A DNA stretch of 50,414 nt from Candidatus Poseidoniaceae archaeon (GTDB lineage Archaea > Thermoplasmatota > Poseidoniia > Poseidoniales > Poseidoniaceae): contig JAOMOG010000009.1 in NCBI GenBank assembly GCA_028353405.1, positions 1 through 50,414 of the forward strand, given 5' to 3'. Positions 18,501-25,930 of this stretch are shown piece by piece; position 1 is the first letter of the stretch; each line of letters begins with the position of its first letter. The translations under genes and the position numbers were made by a program. Under the pieces are notes generated by a model. That model had not been told where the DNA came from, ran no database searches, and saw only the letters and a list, made by a program, of their open reading frames with translations.

Positions 18501-18532
18501 CACAATTGCAAGCGATTACGCCAAGAACATGA
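9545..18532 (+). CDS. Giant surface protein: DGDG repeats, transglutaminase-like domain, Ig-like array, DUF4129-like tail
   Basis: This 2995-residue surface protein has a leader helix near residues 45-65. Residues 70-740 carry many Ca-binding DxDGDG loops of thrombospondin type-3 kind (for example DQDGDGL, DPDGDGL). A transglutaminase/protease-like domain spans about 985-1065, with Cys991 in GTCAEFSTAFVTMARLAG and Asp1057 in WVAFDAC. About 1700 residues of repeated beta-sandwich (Ig/Big/CARDB-like) domains follow. A transmembrane helix (about 2853-2873) leads to a helical cytoplasmic domain of about 110 residues resembling DUF4129. Transglutaminase plus DUF4129 is a known pairing in TgpA-like proteins. 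The expected catalytic His two residues before Trp1035 is Ser1033, with His1031 nearby, so activity is uncertain. Start choice is open: TTG 9545, ATG 9572 or ATG 9608. Confidence 0.88.
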   Translation: MYEQRTIPLMRQKNNPRLVKTMRKYSPPALARPGLQILEHRDAAKSLSLVMLMLLSTFATIDFYSYSALAASDQDGDGLTYGLEYLMNTQPNDPDSDNDGLPDGWEWQYGLNPLSSQGIDGATGDPDGDSMTNLMEYNYLIPSGWDSTTTANLLDKGVWWNGTVPVNDWDEENAMQYTRVACGGSGTDGTGTIILCDEDPVGNICANGFDDDKDGFVDSADPDNDGDLDCSSNDDDGDGIADEDVAGWDTDGDGMPDGWEAANGLNATQASNADGANGDPDGDGLTNLMEYVNPSWTTMCGASPCFRNGPNGIVTETVSPCNPAQGIGPGACATITAEVDGIMSTNPQKADTDGDGLNDSYEALTLLTDPTSADTDSDGINDGVEINGAYGNPPQASDPRDNNTDDDAFDDGEEDLNSNGIVDPGETDPTRREDSGDADNDGIQNWEENLSCTTWDVADTDFGGINDGEERNVSHGTDPCDSLIDYSTALISWNSGTSQLTVSDGSGFSPSGGVGWYNASGTTSSFAYATVVNDVIQGVSIGPGSGVTTVENRNGSFCHYSATQAGTILTTHNYCDDDYTDSDGDGLADWQELLATFGWFSNPSLSDTDGDGVNDYDEVRIDGTDPTEPCSNLLDDDLDGLNNYFEVTTGCDLSWIGISNGSQDVWITDISTADTDGGGVDDNSEYFDSTNPENDPSDDLLPDDFDGDGIPDAIENQTGTDWTNPDTDGGGMLDGDECPIQFWFVNCVGAPFNPWDPTDDTISNEVVFWANNTTGTVDVFMIHRWRQTTNDFYTGTTYAHLGTVHPSTVANIPTTNKTNLGDLTFANDTIQWSLQMNNPIMNGAVPMPDSWTELSFWADSVASLDVSNDTYMVTVNPGPISELWVNNSEYYFDWDNNSASSIASPGFAYELALDSSFKDLTHMNSGVFNITNAVINDAGATDAYSKASAISDFLINGNATTEFKRNYNGSGAPSEEDMTNILVGYALEGTCAEFSTAFVTMARLAGLPARYVTGYVGGTWTGDGYEVYSEHRSTWGEVKLQQNSANGNLDMGWVAFDACPAAEEIEIVNQTASPLTWDRDGQTNLSVSGQLRFAVNSTPLSEIQLIGYLVPLDEADQVPGAGGDPARIFSSSVSSADGNFTMNGVPTEAIRPGIHRLVVEHFQSGYVSHDGIVLDMYVNITDDSLINHTSPQAIDSPVAGAGATTIIQGLLSFENPPTTWDNGIENQTVWLEFNSSVDGITNLSGDVGPGGVWSIVVDLDPLEFKTNISATLGYSGWTDDSVTTFTPPQFHLRPSTHVITLDIRDAPNLTATVEGPLANNSVFVLNDDIFINGSSMSIGATPVAMLGNLSLSIRQNGSGMEWLEVFNLTVNGSFAISHLLVAGDTPVAAGEIEIQLRFFPDVLLATDDANVSVNVPYWLQGILDFSIEAMPQMRGMATNVRVQIEDHRGVIQGFETIGNYDFYFDGNWVNTTTDPDSTVITLSWDLNASKIAYDYILDISFNGSQYFQPSIGSGALRTQAEVGWNISVGQDWNHLGTTTYIYGDVFDPVHLTPIIGNDSILTILMQLPDGNVLDISQGLLNNSTGTFNISVTMPTNQPSNAYNFNLVMDFDVVAQAGGPYYQLLDLTPPSDPPQPPNLPSVLVGIESEFVVQSERSKVIVEMNNSIFLNASISDVADMSNVSDATAEFIFDYGNTNVSIGSVISDGFGNVSLSWAPVSISPGYYDLRIVVYDDLTDGLSQGNSRRYGNETIVNVTVQVDSDFRIDSIPNTVTAGINFNVIGQVLDADNGSRPLISGVALTAFWLENPNETLIEGYITSSNGTFNISIPTDTLNNGTVRGMKTLVISVVEGSSPFYLTASTQHGILVMGVSRFENLQPLNPIIINRGDSVNITSKLVESSNMWQPLAGYDVAIEFHETWLAPTITDGEGFANFTHAIPTSHPLGLISVNIVFNGSSDLLSTNANLSSITIRAATILVIDAISANPVAGQSFNVSGRVVSDNGSGLEQRDGTDLMANILFTLDGNPTEFTVADGSVMTGGFWNATISLSETFIAGNHTIEASYVPNVNFYIGSVDNTTFDSRGYTTLVFIKPSTDGLGQPSLNDRTNRGDNVSLQILLRDNTGESVPQQAITVEIFGTNISAVFTTAENGTALGILNVPSNLSVGPADLIVTFGGIPGSTGLLGSNATTQFAVLAETNLTITESPSSLTAGDAFTVNGTLLDDLGLPLYVNGVESLAIVHLLVDGIPVSSVETDAMSGAFSLSWVLPEDTSAGAHQIEVRFTGGRDWVDPIGVGDPANPDYYHPSNDVVAFNVSVPTKILLLTPTGDVDREDSMTIQGRLLDLVDAPLSNLTIEIWLDGNWLTNVSTDVDGMFTAVHAVPADANLGPLSLETRFTGTTFFLPSQESGTWNVFSKVLVTVEMPSPVAVSQNVSITGSVVDNQLNPISGHQVELNVEGVLVAIVTTDAQGEFSYDWTIPDIFSFGNHTMDAISSAQGFYRSNTGNTTFFLAHRSDVTLIFDDGRDATRGDSWALSGRLFDIDTVNRDGLEGMMLSIILDDVEVATTTTDDAGVWSVVIPATMELTRGEHTFSVSFAGTNAHLEASTNAIAIVWSDMVINIDETSSKIVTRSDGTFAPIVLTGSIAEIGGQGEVFENLVLNIGNGTDCVNNREGASCIGGLLITWLNGNFSVSGPAPSWMESGSQWISIDAPRNDSLYLNAESISQILFVKVNADFSIAIDKVVEDKDEDISGNVIITAQDTGAGIPGISVTIYLYDGNNTQLGSPLQKITDENGLVNIEFNSDPPYGDASRWGEVSMDIIINDPRLSDESLATFAAIRQDGFAPDYSYADDVQEVSKWAYVLMLLVAALGAVGVVLYKRKKAAELMADAAEIFAYTAELLAAGDSIREAIFNCYQDLCSLLQQRDFLRRDFETVREFEVAIRQAMPGISNDALVAMDNTFEMARYSREEMGGVHQEAAVQALNRMSAEISQLQAITPRT

Positions 18533-18613
18533 TCATTCCTTACCTCTGCCCAATCGCATTTATTTGTGGTATGGATCCGGTATTAACTTAGAACCACATG
18601 TTAGTGATTCAGG

Positions 18614-18622
18614 TTTATATAT
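18614..18622 (+). promoter_or_regulatory. TATA box of a leaderless promoter
   Basis: TTTATATAT is centred 25 nt before the ATG at 18643. This is the spacing expected when an archaeal transcript starts at the A of the start codon. No ribosome site precedes this ATG, which supports a leaderless mRNA. Confidence 0.65.
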
Positions 18623-18642
18623 CGTAATAATTATGTAAGATT

Positions 18643-19032
18643 ATGTTCTCACCAGAAGACTGTATTGGAATTGAAGCAACCGATTATTTATTGGATTTGG
18701 GATTTGACTTTTCAGTTGATTCAGAGTATGTGGGGAATGAAGAACTGGATTTAGAAGTCCTACAAGATGACGGCCATCCACAACATCCAGCAGCATTAGA
18801 GGAATTATTTGAAAACTCTGAGATTCAAATTTGCTGTACAATGGATCAACATCATTTGAAGATAAGTTGGAGTAGTGCAGAGATTCTTTCTGTGTCCGAT
18901 AATTTCCCCCCAAAGATACTTGCAACTTTCAAAGCCTTTCTTGGGAATGATGACTCTATCGTTTACGTTTCTAATGAAAAGTTAGCTGAGATGCAAGAGC
19001 AGATAGATGCTGAAGTTGATAACCAAGATTAA
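18643..19032 (+). CDS. Small acidic protein, unknown function
   Basis: This is a 129-residue soluble, strongly acidic protein (many Asp and Glu, few basic residues), with no signal peptide or membrane helix. It has an alpha/beta feel, with a central HHLKISWSS strand and an FPPKILATFKAF helix. I do not recognise the family. It has its own leaderless-type promoter and is convergent with the next gene, 42 bases away. The mix of acidic composition and regular secondary structure supports a real gene rather than a chance frame. Confidence 0.7.
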   Translation: MFSPEDCIGIEATDYLLDLGFDFSVDSEYVGNEELDLEVLQDDGHPQHPAALEELFENSEIQICCTMDQHHLKISWSSAEILSVSDNFPPKILATFKAFLGNDDSIVYVSNEKLAEMQEQIDAEVDNQD

Positions 19033-19074
19033 TGTTCAAACAAAATAAGGCCTTTACTTAGGGGGCTTTGAGTT

Positions 19075-19572
19075 TCACCATCTAAGGTGCAATCTGCCAT
19101 TTACAAAATGTGCATTGATGTCACCAGTTGCCTCTTCAGGCAGTGGCATTAATCGCTCAAAGGTAGAGTTTTTTTCTTCAGTAATAGTCAGTTTCACAGT
19201 TGCACGGTTTTCTGTCCTCAATACCTGTAAATTAATTTGGTTTAGTTCTGCACCTAAAAGTGGAATCGTTAATCCATCAGGATTCAATCTTCCATGCAAT
19301 TCCTTGATTACCCAAGCCAATTGACGCTGAGGTTGAACTTCAGCGATATGTGTCTCTGGTAGCATACCAGCAGTTACCATCACTTGAGTATGTAATTCTG
19401 CAACTTCGCCCAAATGTTCTGCCTGTTGCTGGAATTGATCATGGAGAAGGTTTGGAGTTGCTTCTAGTCCATTGGAAATAGGCTCCTCAGGTGCCAAATC
19501 AAGTGGCTCATTCAGCGAGATGTCCATGTGCTGCCACTGTTCCATATTGTTGCCGTCGTTTGCGATGTCCAT
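19075..19572 (-). CDS. Acidic protein with a possible Hsp20/CS-type C-terminal domain
   Basis: The protein has 165 residues. The N-terminal half is acidic and Gln-rich with helices. The last 70 residues look like the second half of an alpha-crystallin/Hsp20 fold: FERLMPLPEEA followed by INAHFVNGRLHLRW. This matches the LPxxV...IxAxxxNGxLxI pattern that ends the Hsp20 domain. The usual C-terminal IxI tail is missing because the protein stops at the last strand. The gene follows the XPD-like helicase by 28 nt on the same strand, so the two are probably cotranscribed. The chaperone-like assignment is an inference from pattern only. Confidence 0.65.
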   Translation of the reverse strand: MDIANDGNNMEQWQHMDISLNEPLDLAPEEPISNGLEATPNLLHDQFQQQAEHLGEVAELHTQVMVTAGMLPETHIAEVQPQRQLAWVIKELHGRLNPDGLTIPLLGAELNQINLQVLRTENRATVKLTITEEKNSTFERLMPLPEEATGDINAHFVNGRLHLRW

Positions 19573-19600
19573 GAACCTTCGTCCTCCTCAGTATGAAATC

Positions 19601-21700
19601 TCATTCCTCTTTTGTGGTATGAACCTTCGCAAAAAAGCGCTTTGCAAAACTTGTCGTAGTTTCAGGTCCAGATGTGTTGCTCATCATCAAATCACTTGGA
19701 TAGCATTTGGCATAGACTCTATCCGAATGACGTTTGTCCAAGAGCAGAATAAGGGCACGGTCTCCTATTGACCTAATCGGTCTCCCCATCGCTTGCATAA
19801 TGGCATTTATTGCAGGTTGTGTTGAAGTATATTGCCATGCTAAGTCTCTACCAAACCGTTCAGCAACATATTCCTTTAATGCGTTATTCAATACAGATGG
19901 AGGCGGGTTTGGAATTCCTATACATGCAACTGCATCCAAAATCCCACCGTTGTAGTCGACACCTTCGCTTAACCTAGCACCAAATACTCCACACAATAGT
20001 ATTCGTTGACCAGACTCCTTGCCATCTCTTAATAATTCGACAATTCCGTCAATATCTTGTTTTGACCAATCTCTTGATTCTGTTACTTTGCGTATGCCCG
20101 GGAAATGCGCATCAGCAAAAATGTCATTGAGCATCTTGTATGATGGAACAAATACTGCAATGTTGCCAGGAGTTCCTTTGACCAAAGCAGTAATTTGCGC
20201 CCTAATCTTAAGAGTCATATCATGTCCTCTCTCAGTGTATTTTGTAGTAACATCCTGTGCTAATAAGACAGGCCTTCTACTACCGGAGAATGGTGATTTA
20301 TACGATCTTGAGGTTGTCTTTTCATCAGGAAGGCCTAACAAATTAGCATACATTGTTGGAGGATAAAGAGTACCGGACATTAGAATTGCACCTGAAGAGT
20401 TTTCAAAAACAGGTCTTGATACTAACCCTGGGTCCAATAAGTGGGTTGTAATTTTGCCATCTTTGCCTTTGGTGTCAAAGATTAGTGTCATTGCTGTACC
20501 TTCACCAAAACGGTTTACGCATCCAATAATCTCTGCAAAGCGATGTGAATCTGGTTCATATGTTGCATCATCAGAATCAGTTTCGACCTCAATATCGACA
20601 TTTGCTAATAATTGTTGAATTGTTTTCAAGCGTTTATTACGGCTTACAAGTGATGCTTTGGGTTCATCAGTTCCAACAATTGTTCTTTGCTGTGAGTTCC
20701 CTTCACTAATATCGCATGCCCGATGAATTGCATTGACAAAATCATTGACCTCTACTTTTTGTTCATCTTTTCCATTTGGTAGAGATGTATGTAATGAATT
20801 AAATAATTCAGTGAATGTTTGCCTGCAAGCCCTTATCACTTCTAATCCCCATGAAATCAATTCAATTTCTTCACCATTGTTTTGGCTACCAGGAAGATTA
20901 GAATTTTCTTGTAATGTTCCCAAATGTTCCTCTAGTTCCAAAGTAGTGTTTCTTACAATGGTCGGAGTCAATCTTTTTTCCATTGTCAAACGTATCCGAT
21001 TGGCCAAGTTATGTGCTTCATCAACTATGATAATAATATCACTTAAGCTAACACCCATCGCTTCAAGACTCGCTTCGCGAACACCATCATCGAATAGATG
21101 GTTGTAATCACCAACGAAAACATCTGCATGTTTTACTGATTCTCGGGCAACTTTCCATGGGCAAGTCTGCGTTAATACTTGGTTTTCTCTATGAATTTTG
21201 GTTAATTCTACCAACTCATCAACATGTAATGGGCTATTCAAAATTCTTTGTGATAAGTTAGGTGCTTGTGTAATCCATGGTATGCAACTACGGCTTTTAC
21301 GCGCTTGCGAGCAAAGAATTGAAAATACCAATGAGGATTCCTTTGCAAATGGTTGAACGCACATTCCGGATTGGCCGATCATGTCAACCAAAGTAATTTT
21401 TTCTTTATCCTGTCGTAGTTGGTTGAGCCTTCTTACGGTATCAACAACAATTCTATGTTGGCTTTGACGTGATGTAAGGAAGAATATTTTCTTATCTGAA
21501 TTGGATTTTTTAGCGACTTCAATAGCGGCTGCAAGAGCAGCAGCGGTCTTTCCAATACCGGTTGGAGCAGCGGCCAAATGGAATCCTCCATTGGATAATG
21601 ACTGATTTGCTTCAATCATCATATCGATTTGACCAGGCCTTGGTGTTTGATGCGCCAAGTATTCAATCGCAGGATGATCCAGTGGATTCTGCGACGTCAT
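19601..21700 (-). CDS. XPD/Rad3-family iron-sulfur DNA helicase (DinG-like)
   Basis: This is a superfamily 2 helicase of 699 residues. Walker A is PTGIGKT (K51) and Walker B is VDEAH. The C-terminal motif VI is QAMGRPIRS. Between motifs I and II, four cysteines (C114, C130, C139, C180) have the order and position of the [4Fe-4S] cluster ligands of XPD, Rad3 and DinG. Such enzymes unwind DNA 5' to 3' in repair. Whether it is the archaeal XPD orthologue or a DinG-like paralogue cannot be settled by eye, because the spacing C130-C139-C180 is wider at the end than in many XPDs. Its stop is 28 nt before the acidic Hsp20-like gene. Confidence 0.9.
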   Translation of the reverse strand: MTSQNPLDHPAIEYLAHQTPRPGQIDMMIEANQSLSNGGFHLAAAPTGIGKTAAALAAAIEVAKKSNSDKKIFFLTSRQSQHRIVVDTVRRLNQLRQDKEKITLVDMIGQSGMCVQPFAKESSLVFSILCSQARKSRSCIPWITQAPNLSQRILNSPLHVDELVELTKIHRENQVLTQTCPWKVARESVKHADVFVGDYNHLFDDGVREASLEAMGVSLSDIIIIVDEAHNLANRIRLTMEKRLTPTIVRNTTLELEEHLGTLQENSNLPGSQNNGEEIELISWGLEVIRACRQTFTELFNSLHTSLPNGKDEQKVEVNDFVNAIHRACDISEGNSQQRTIVGTDEPKASLVSRNKRLKTIQQLLANVDIEVETDSDDATYEPDSHRFAEIIGCVNRFGEGTAMTLIFDTKGKDGKITTHLLDPGLVSRPVFENSSGAILMSGTLYPPTMYANLLGLPDEKTTSRSYKSPFSGSRRPVLLAQDVTTKYTERGHDMTLKIRAQITALVKGTPGNIAVFVPSYKMLNDIFADAHFPGIRKVTESRDWSKQDIDGIVELLRDGKESGQRILLCGVFGARLSEGVDYNGGILDAVACIGIPNPPPSVLNNALKEYVAERFGRDLAWQYTSTQPAINAIMQAMGRPIRSIGDRALILLLDKRHSDRVYAKCYPSDLMMSNTSGPETTTSFAKRFFAKVHTTKEE

Positions 21701-21774
21701 AATTATACTCCATTGGCGACCCTTCTAAAGGATTGGGGAGTGGATGACAAGGCTTACGCCTTAATTGAGTAAAT

Positions 21775-21803
21775 GTGCCCAGAAATTTGGGGGGTCTGGG
21801 CAC
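21775..21803 (-). terminator. Hairpin terminator after the double-RHH operon
   Basis: GTGCCCAGA and TCTGGGCAC form a perfect 9-bp stem around an 11-nt loop. It lies 18 nt downstream of the stop at 21821 and 75 nt before the helicase start. Only a weak T-stretch follows on the minus strand, so it could also serve mRNA stability. A smaller AAGGC-TTAC-GCCTT stem follows at 21749-21762. Confidence 0.6.
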
Positions 21804-21820
21804 GGGTTGTAACCACTAAC

Positions 21821-22009
21821 CTAGCTGGCTTGTGTGGAATCGGAGTCCTCCCCGCCGTCATCGGGGAGGCTTTCGTCTGTTGGGTTTTGGCCATCTCGTG
21901 CACGACGGGCACGTAGACGCAAGGTGGCTAATCCGTGTAGGCTGGCCTCGCCATACACAGACCTAAAGGTGGCATCATGTGGTTTGTTTCCCTCATTTTG
22001 CCAAGACAT
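21821..22009 (-). CDS. Small hypothetical protein coupled to the RHH regulator
   Basis: This small protein has 62 residues. The middle is Arg-rich (LRLRARRARDG) and the end is acidic (DDGGEDSDS). I recognise no family. The ATG at 22009 is chosen because GGAGGGG stands five bases upstream; an in-frame GTG at 22033 directly follows the stop of the preceding gene. The strong ribosome site and immediate adjacency suggest a real gene cotranscribed with the DNA-binding protein, possibly as a partner that modulates it. That role is a guess. Confidence 0.6.
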   Translation of the reverse strand: MSWQNEGNKPHDATFRSVYGEASLHGLATLRLRARRARDGQNPTDESLPDDGGEDSDSTQAS

Positions 22010-22033
22010 CCCATCCCCTCCGAGCTCACCCAC

Positions 22034-22408
22034 TCATTCGTGGTATTCCTCACGTCTAATTGTGGCCGCTCGAGACACCTCAAGAGCAGCTTCTAGTGTT
22101 TCAGTTGTTTCAGCTTGATGCTTAATTGCATTAGCGATATAGAGTTTCAATCCTTCCTGGCATGCAGTTTCGGTTGTAATTCCTTGAAGTTCATATAACT
22201 GGCCTAGGTGCATTTTATTGGCACGGCCGATTGGGATTCGAACAGAATCCATCTCAGGTAGTAATGGCTGTCCTTGGAGAAATTGATGTATTGCAAGACG
22301 GATCACGTCGGAGCGAGTTCGGGCTCCATCAAGGCCAACTCTTGATTCTAATTCATTGAGGTCATCCTCAGTTATTCTTAGCGAAACATTCTGGCTTGGC
22401 TGGCTCAT
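22034..22408 (-). CDS. Ribbon-helix-helix transcription regulator with two RHH units
   Basis: This is a 124-residue DNA-binding protein. The first RHH unit (about residues 6-45) has a NVSLRIT strand, then helices ending SDVIRLAIHQFLQ, as in CopG/MetJ-type regulators. A second segment (about 55-97) repeats the plan: a VRIPIG strand, an LGQLYEL helix, then TTETACQEGLKLYIANAI. A single chain could therefore imitate the usual RHH dimer. The start is set at ATG 22408 with GAGGGGA six bases upstream; the frame stays open 147 bases further up but encodes Cys/Ser-rich sequence unlike a protein domain. A TATA-like element lies at 22445-22453. Likely local regulator; target unknown. Confidence 0.78.
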   Translation of the reverse strand: MSQPSQNVSLRITEDDLNELESRVGLDGARTRSDVIRLAIHQFLQGQPLLPEMDSVRIPIGRANKMHLGQLYELQGITTETACQEGLKLYIANAIKHQAETTETLEAALEVSRAATIRREEYHE

Positions 22409-22444
22409 ATTGGTCCCCTCGTAGTACATGACCACCACTGTCAG

Positions 22445-22453
22445 CATATAATG
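22445..22453 (-). promoter_or_regulatory. TATA-like element for the RHH regulator
   Basis: On the minus strand the sequence reads CATTATATG about 41 nt before the start at 22408. This leaves a short leader that just accommodates the GAGGGGA ribosome site. Confidence 0.45.
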
Positions 22454-22683
22454 TGTTCTATATGATGACGAATTGACATACAGTTGATTACGAAGAGAAT
22501 AAATGATGTGCTGGTGCTCAGAAATACAACACTGCGAAGCACTTGCTGAGTTCAATGAAGGGTAATAGGAAATGACTCTAGTGAGATTCTATGCAGTTGT
22601 ATGACAAATCGTAATACCTCCAAGGTTGTGCATTGAGGAGAGTCAGTAATAAATGCTAAACACTAACCTCTCTACGTAAGGAT

Positions 22684-23133
22684 ATGGCCCTAACTCCTTC
22701 ACGTGGTTTATACCTCTACATCAATACACTCCGAACTGCTATGGACGATGGTATTGTGACTGATAATGAAGCATCAATACTACGCGTATTGGCAAATGCT
22801 TTGGGAGTATTCCCAAGCGACACAGCAACCTGTCTTTCTGTTGTACGTGGTGAAGAAAAAGATCCATTTGCAGATAATGAAGTTGATTATTCTGGACATC
22901 ATGTTGGAGATGTTGCTACTTACCAAGGTGCTTTGATTGCAGCTCTTGATGATGAAGTAATTAGTGAAGATGAATGGGAGATGCTGAATCATCTTAGAGA
23001 TTTGATTGGACTACAAGAAGATCAACATTCTCTAATCGAAGAAGCAATACGGGCAATGGAAGAAGTTGATGAAAATGGTTCTAGAAGACTTGAGAGATTA
23101 GAGCGTTTTAACACCGTTTGCCCATACAGTTGA
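22684..23133 (+). CDS. Small protein with two TerB-like helical repeats
   Basis: This is a 149-residue acidic, all-helical protein. Two internal repeats align with each other: residues 13-42 (LRTAMDDGIVTDNEASILR then LANALGV) and 84-112 (LIAALDDEVISEDEWEMLN then LRDLIGL). Each has the form helix, DDxxI(S/T)xxE turn, helix, as in TerB-like or EF-hand-related folds. No catalytic motif is seen. It diverges from the RHH gene. An AAATGCTAAA stretch about 25-30 nt upstream of the ATG may be its TATA box, implying a leaderless mRNA. Function unknown. Confidence 0.75.
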   Translation: MALTPSRGLYLYINTLRTAMDDGIVTDNEASILRVLANALGVFPSDTATCLSVVRGEEKDPFADNEVDYSGHHVGDVATYQGALIAALDDEVISEDEWEMLNHLRDLIGLQEDQHSLIEEAIRAMEEVDENGSRRLERLERFNTVCPYS

Positions 23134-23155
23134 ACGATTTAATTATTACACTCGC

Positions 23156-23176
23156 AACCATTATTTTTTTCTGGTT
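23156..23176 (+). terminator. T-rich terminator after the TerB-like gene
   Basis: AACCA and TGGTT flank an 11-nt loop containing a run of seven T, 23 nt after the stop codon. Archaeal transcription often ends at such T-runs. Confidence 0.5.
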
Positions 23177-23238
23177 AAAAAAGGCCACTGGGGCTTCGTA
23201 CACGACATTGTAAATCGGGCTATCTCTTATGCGATTAA

Positions 23239-24660
<1,422 letters not shown>

Positions 24661-24661
24661 T

Positions 24662-24679
24662 AGCGAATTTTCGCTTTCT
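24662..24679 (+). terminator. Hairpin directly after gdhA
   Basis: AGCGA-ATTT-TCGCT forms a 5-bp stem two bases after the gdhA stop, followed by TTCT. It may work together with the hairpin at 24707. Confidence 0.5.
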
Positions 24680-24706
24680 AAACAACTCTGTTCAATAATG
24701 AGGGCA

Positions 24707-24726
24707 CACTACTATAGTGAGTTTTT
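24707..24726 (+). terminator. Second gdhA terminator, hairpin plus T-run
   Basis: CACTA-CTA-TAGTG is followed by AGTTTTT, a small intrinsic-type terminator. Its T-run touches the stop codon of the convergent archaellin-like gene. Confidence 0.55.
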
Positions 24727-25316
24727 CATGTTACTGAAGCACCAACGGTCAAGTCAGTTACTTTGAGAATTTGCGTTGTCACACCACCATCTGGCATATT
24801 TATCATGAATGTTGCAGTAATCCCTCTTGCTTCAATCCAATTTGGGCCACATTGAGCGCCACCAACATTATCATTTGTTCCCGAATCAATTCCGAAAAAA
24901 TACCTCTTACCAGATTCAAGAGTTGTTACGGAAGTTGGCTGTTGTCCGACTTCCCAAATTGAACCAGGTCCAGAGATCCAGTCATCTAGCGAACCACTTC
25001 TATAGTAGAAATCACCATCGTCAGTACATGACAATATCCAATCTACATCGGCAGGATCTACTTCTTTGCCCATCGATTGGTATTCTATCATGAATAGATA
25101 ATCATCATAATTATCTTCAACCCAAACATTTAGAATTACCATTTTTGTGGCAGCTTCCTTATTGGCATCATGTACTGTGTGCTGTGTTTGCTGAGCTAAT
25201 GCCTCTACTGCCTGAATTATTACGGCACTGGAGATTGCGGCAACTAAGATACATGCCATGAAGACAATCATCATGCCAATCCCATATTGCGCACTATCAT
25301 CATATTCTTTCTTCAA
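24726..25316 (-). CDS. Archaellin-like (FlaB-type) protein
   Basis: This 196-residue protein has a short polar N terminus, then YGIGMMIVFMACILVAAIS and an AVEALAQQTQHT helix. This is the N-terminal pattern of archaellins (class III signal peptide, GIGxxIVFxAxxLVAA core) that assemble through their first helix. The outer domain is beta-rich. The usual K/R-G before the cleavage site is replaced by AQ-Y, so processing is uncertain. The start is TTG at 25316, supported by GAGGTGAT five bases upstream, which includes the stop of the upstream gene. It is probably cotranscribed with the next archaellin-like gene. No motor or chaperone genes of an archaellum are nearby. Confidence 0.75.
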   Translation of the reverse strand: MKKEYDDSAQYGIGMMIVFMACILVAAISSAVIIQAVEALAQQTQHTVHDANKEAATKMVILNVWVEDNYDDYLFMIEYQSMGKEVDPADVDWILSCTDDGDFYYRSGSLDDWISGPGSIWEVGQQPTSVTTLESGKRYFFGIDSGTNDNVGGAQCGPNWIEARGITATFMINMPDGGVTTQILKVTDLTVGASVT

Positions 25317-25325
25317 AACATCACC

Positions 25326-25889
25326 TCAAATAAATATCATCCCAGCATGCGGGTTTGAACCAACATCAAAGGGTATTACCATTGTTCTTCCACCATTTAC
25401 TGCAATTACCAGTTCTGCTGATGTATTAGGTGAAAGGTCACACACACCTGAAGTTGAAATAAATATGTGATACATCCCTGAATCGGTGAAAAAATCGTTT
25501 GTTGCCGCGCTCAATCCATCATCAAAGATTTGCGTCGCAGTATCAAAATTACCCGATATGTATTGTATTTGAAATGGACTTCCGCATAACAATGACCAGA
25601 CTACTTCTGTATCGGGGACCTCACCGAGAATGTAAGGGAATTCAAAGACCAAATAGAGTCCATCTGCTCCAGGGTTTGAATATGCAGATAATTCAAATCG
25701 ATTAACTTGAATGATACCGTTTAAAGTCTCAGATTGAGTTACGGAATGTTCATGAGAGTTACTGAAAGTAGTTTGAACAATTAACAGCATCATCGCTGCC
25801 AGTACTGTAGAAGTGATCATTATTGCAATGAAAGAGATTAACGCCCCGAGGGCCAATTCTGCAGTTTCACTGCGCCTCAAACCCTCCAT
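25326..25889 (-). CDS. Second archaellin-like protein
   Basis: This protein has 187 residues. A short charged start (MEGLRRSETAE) precedes a long hydrophobic helix (about residues 10-38) and a polar SHEHSVTQSETLNG segment, then a beta-rich domain. The layout, the NRFEL strand and the VVWSLLC segment parallel the downstream archaellin-like protein (NVWVE, DWILSC), suggesting paralogy. An archaellum accessory protein of FlaF/FlaG type is an alternative. ATG 25889 is chosen because GAGGAG is five bases upstream. Its stop codon lies inside the ribosome site of the next gene. Confidence 0.65.
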   Translation of the reverse strand: MEGLRRSETAELALGALISFIAIMITSTVLAAMMLLIVQTTFSNSHEHSVTQSETLNGIIQVNRFELSAYSNPGADGLYLVFEFPYILGEVPDTEVVWSLLCGSPFQIQYISGNFDTATQIFDDGLSAATNDFFTDSGMYHIFISTSGVCDLSPNTSAELVIAVNGGRTMVIPFDVGSNPHAGMIFI

Positions 25890-25930
25890 AACAACTCCTC
25901 TGCGACGGACAGACAAAATGCTTTGGACGC

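Noticed and set aside
19033-19074. Bidirectional terminator between convergent genes
   Set aside because: AAGGCC and GGGCTT form only an imperfect stem with a mismatch and no T-run; too weak to list.
22409-22555. N-terminal extension of the RHH regulator
   Set aside because: The 49 upstream codons are Cys/Ser/Tyr-rich and unlike RHH proteins, while a strong GAGGGGA ribosome site precedes the ATG at 22408.
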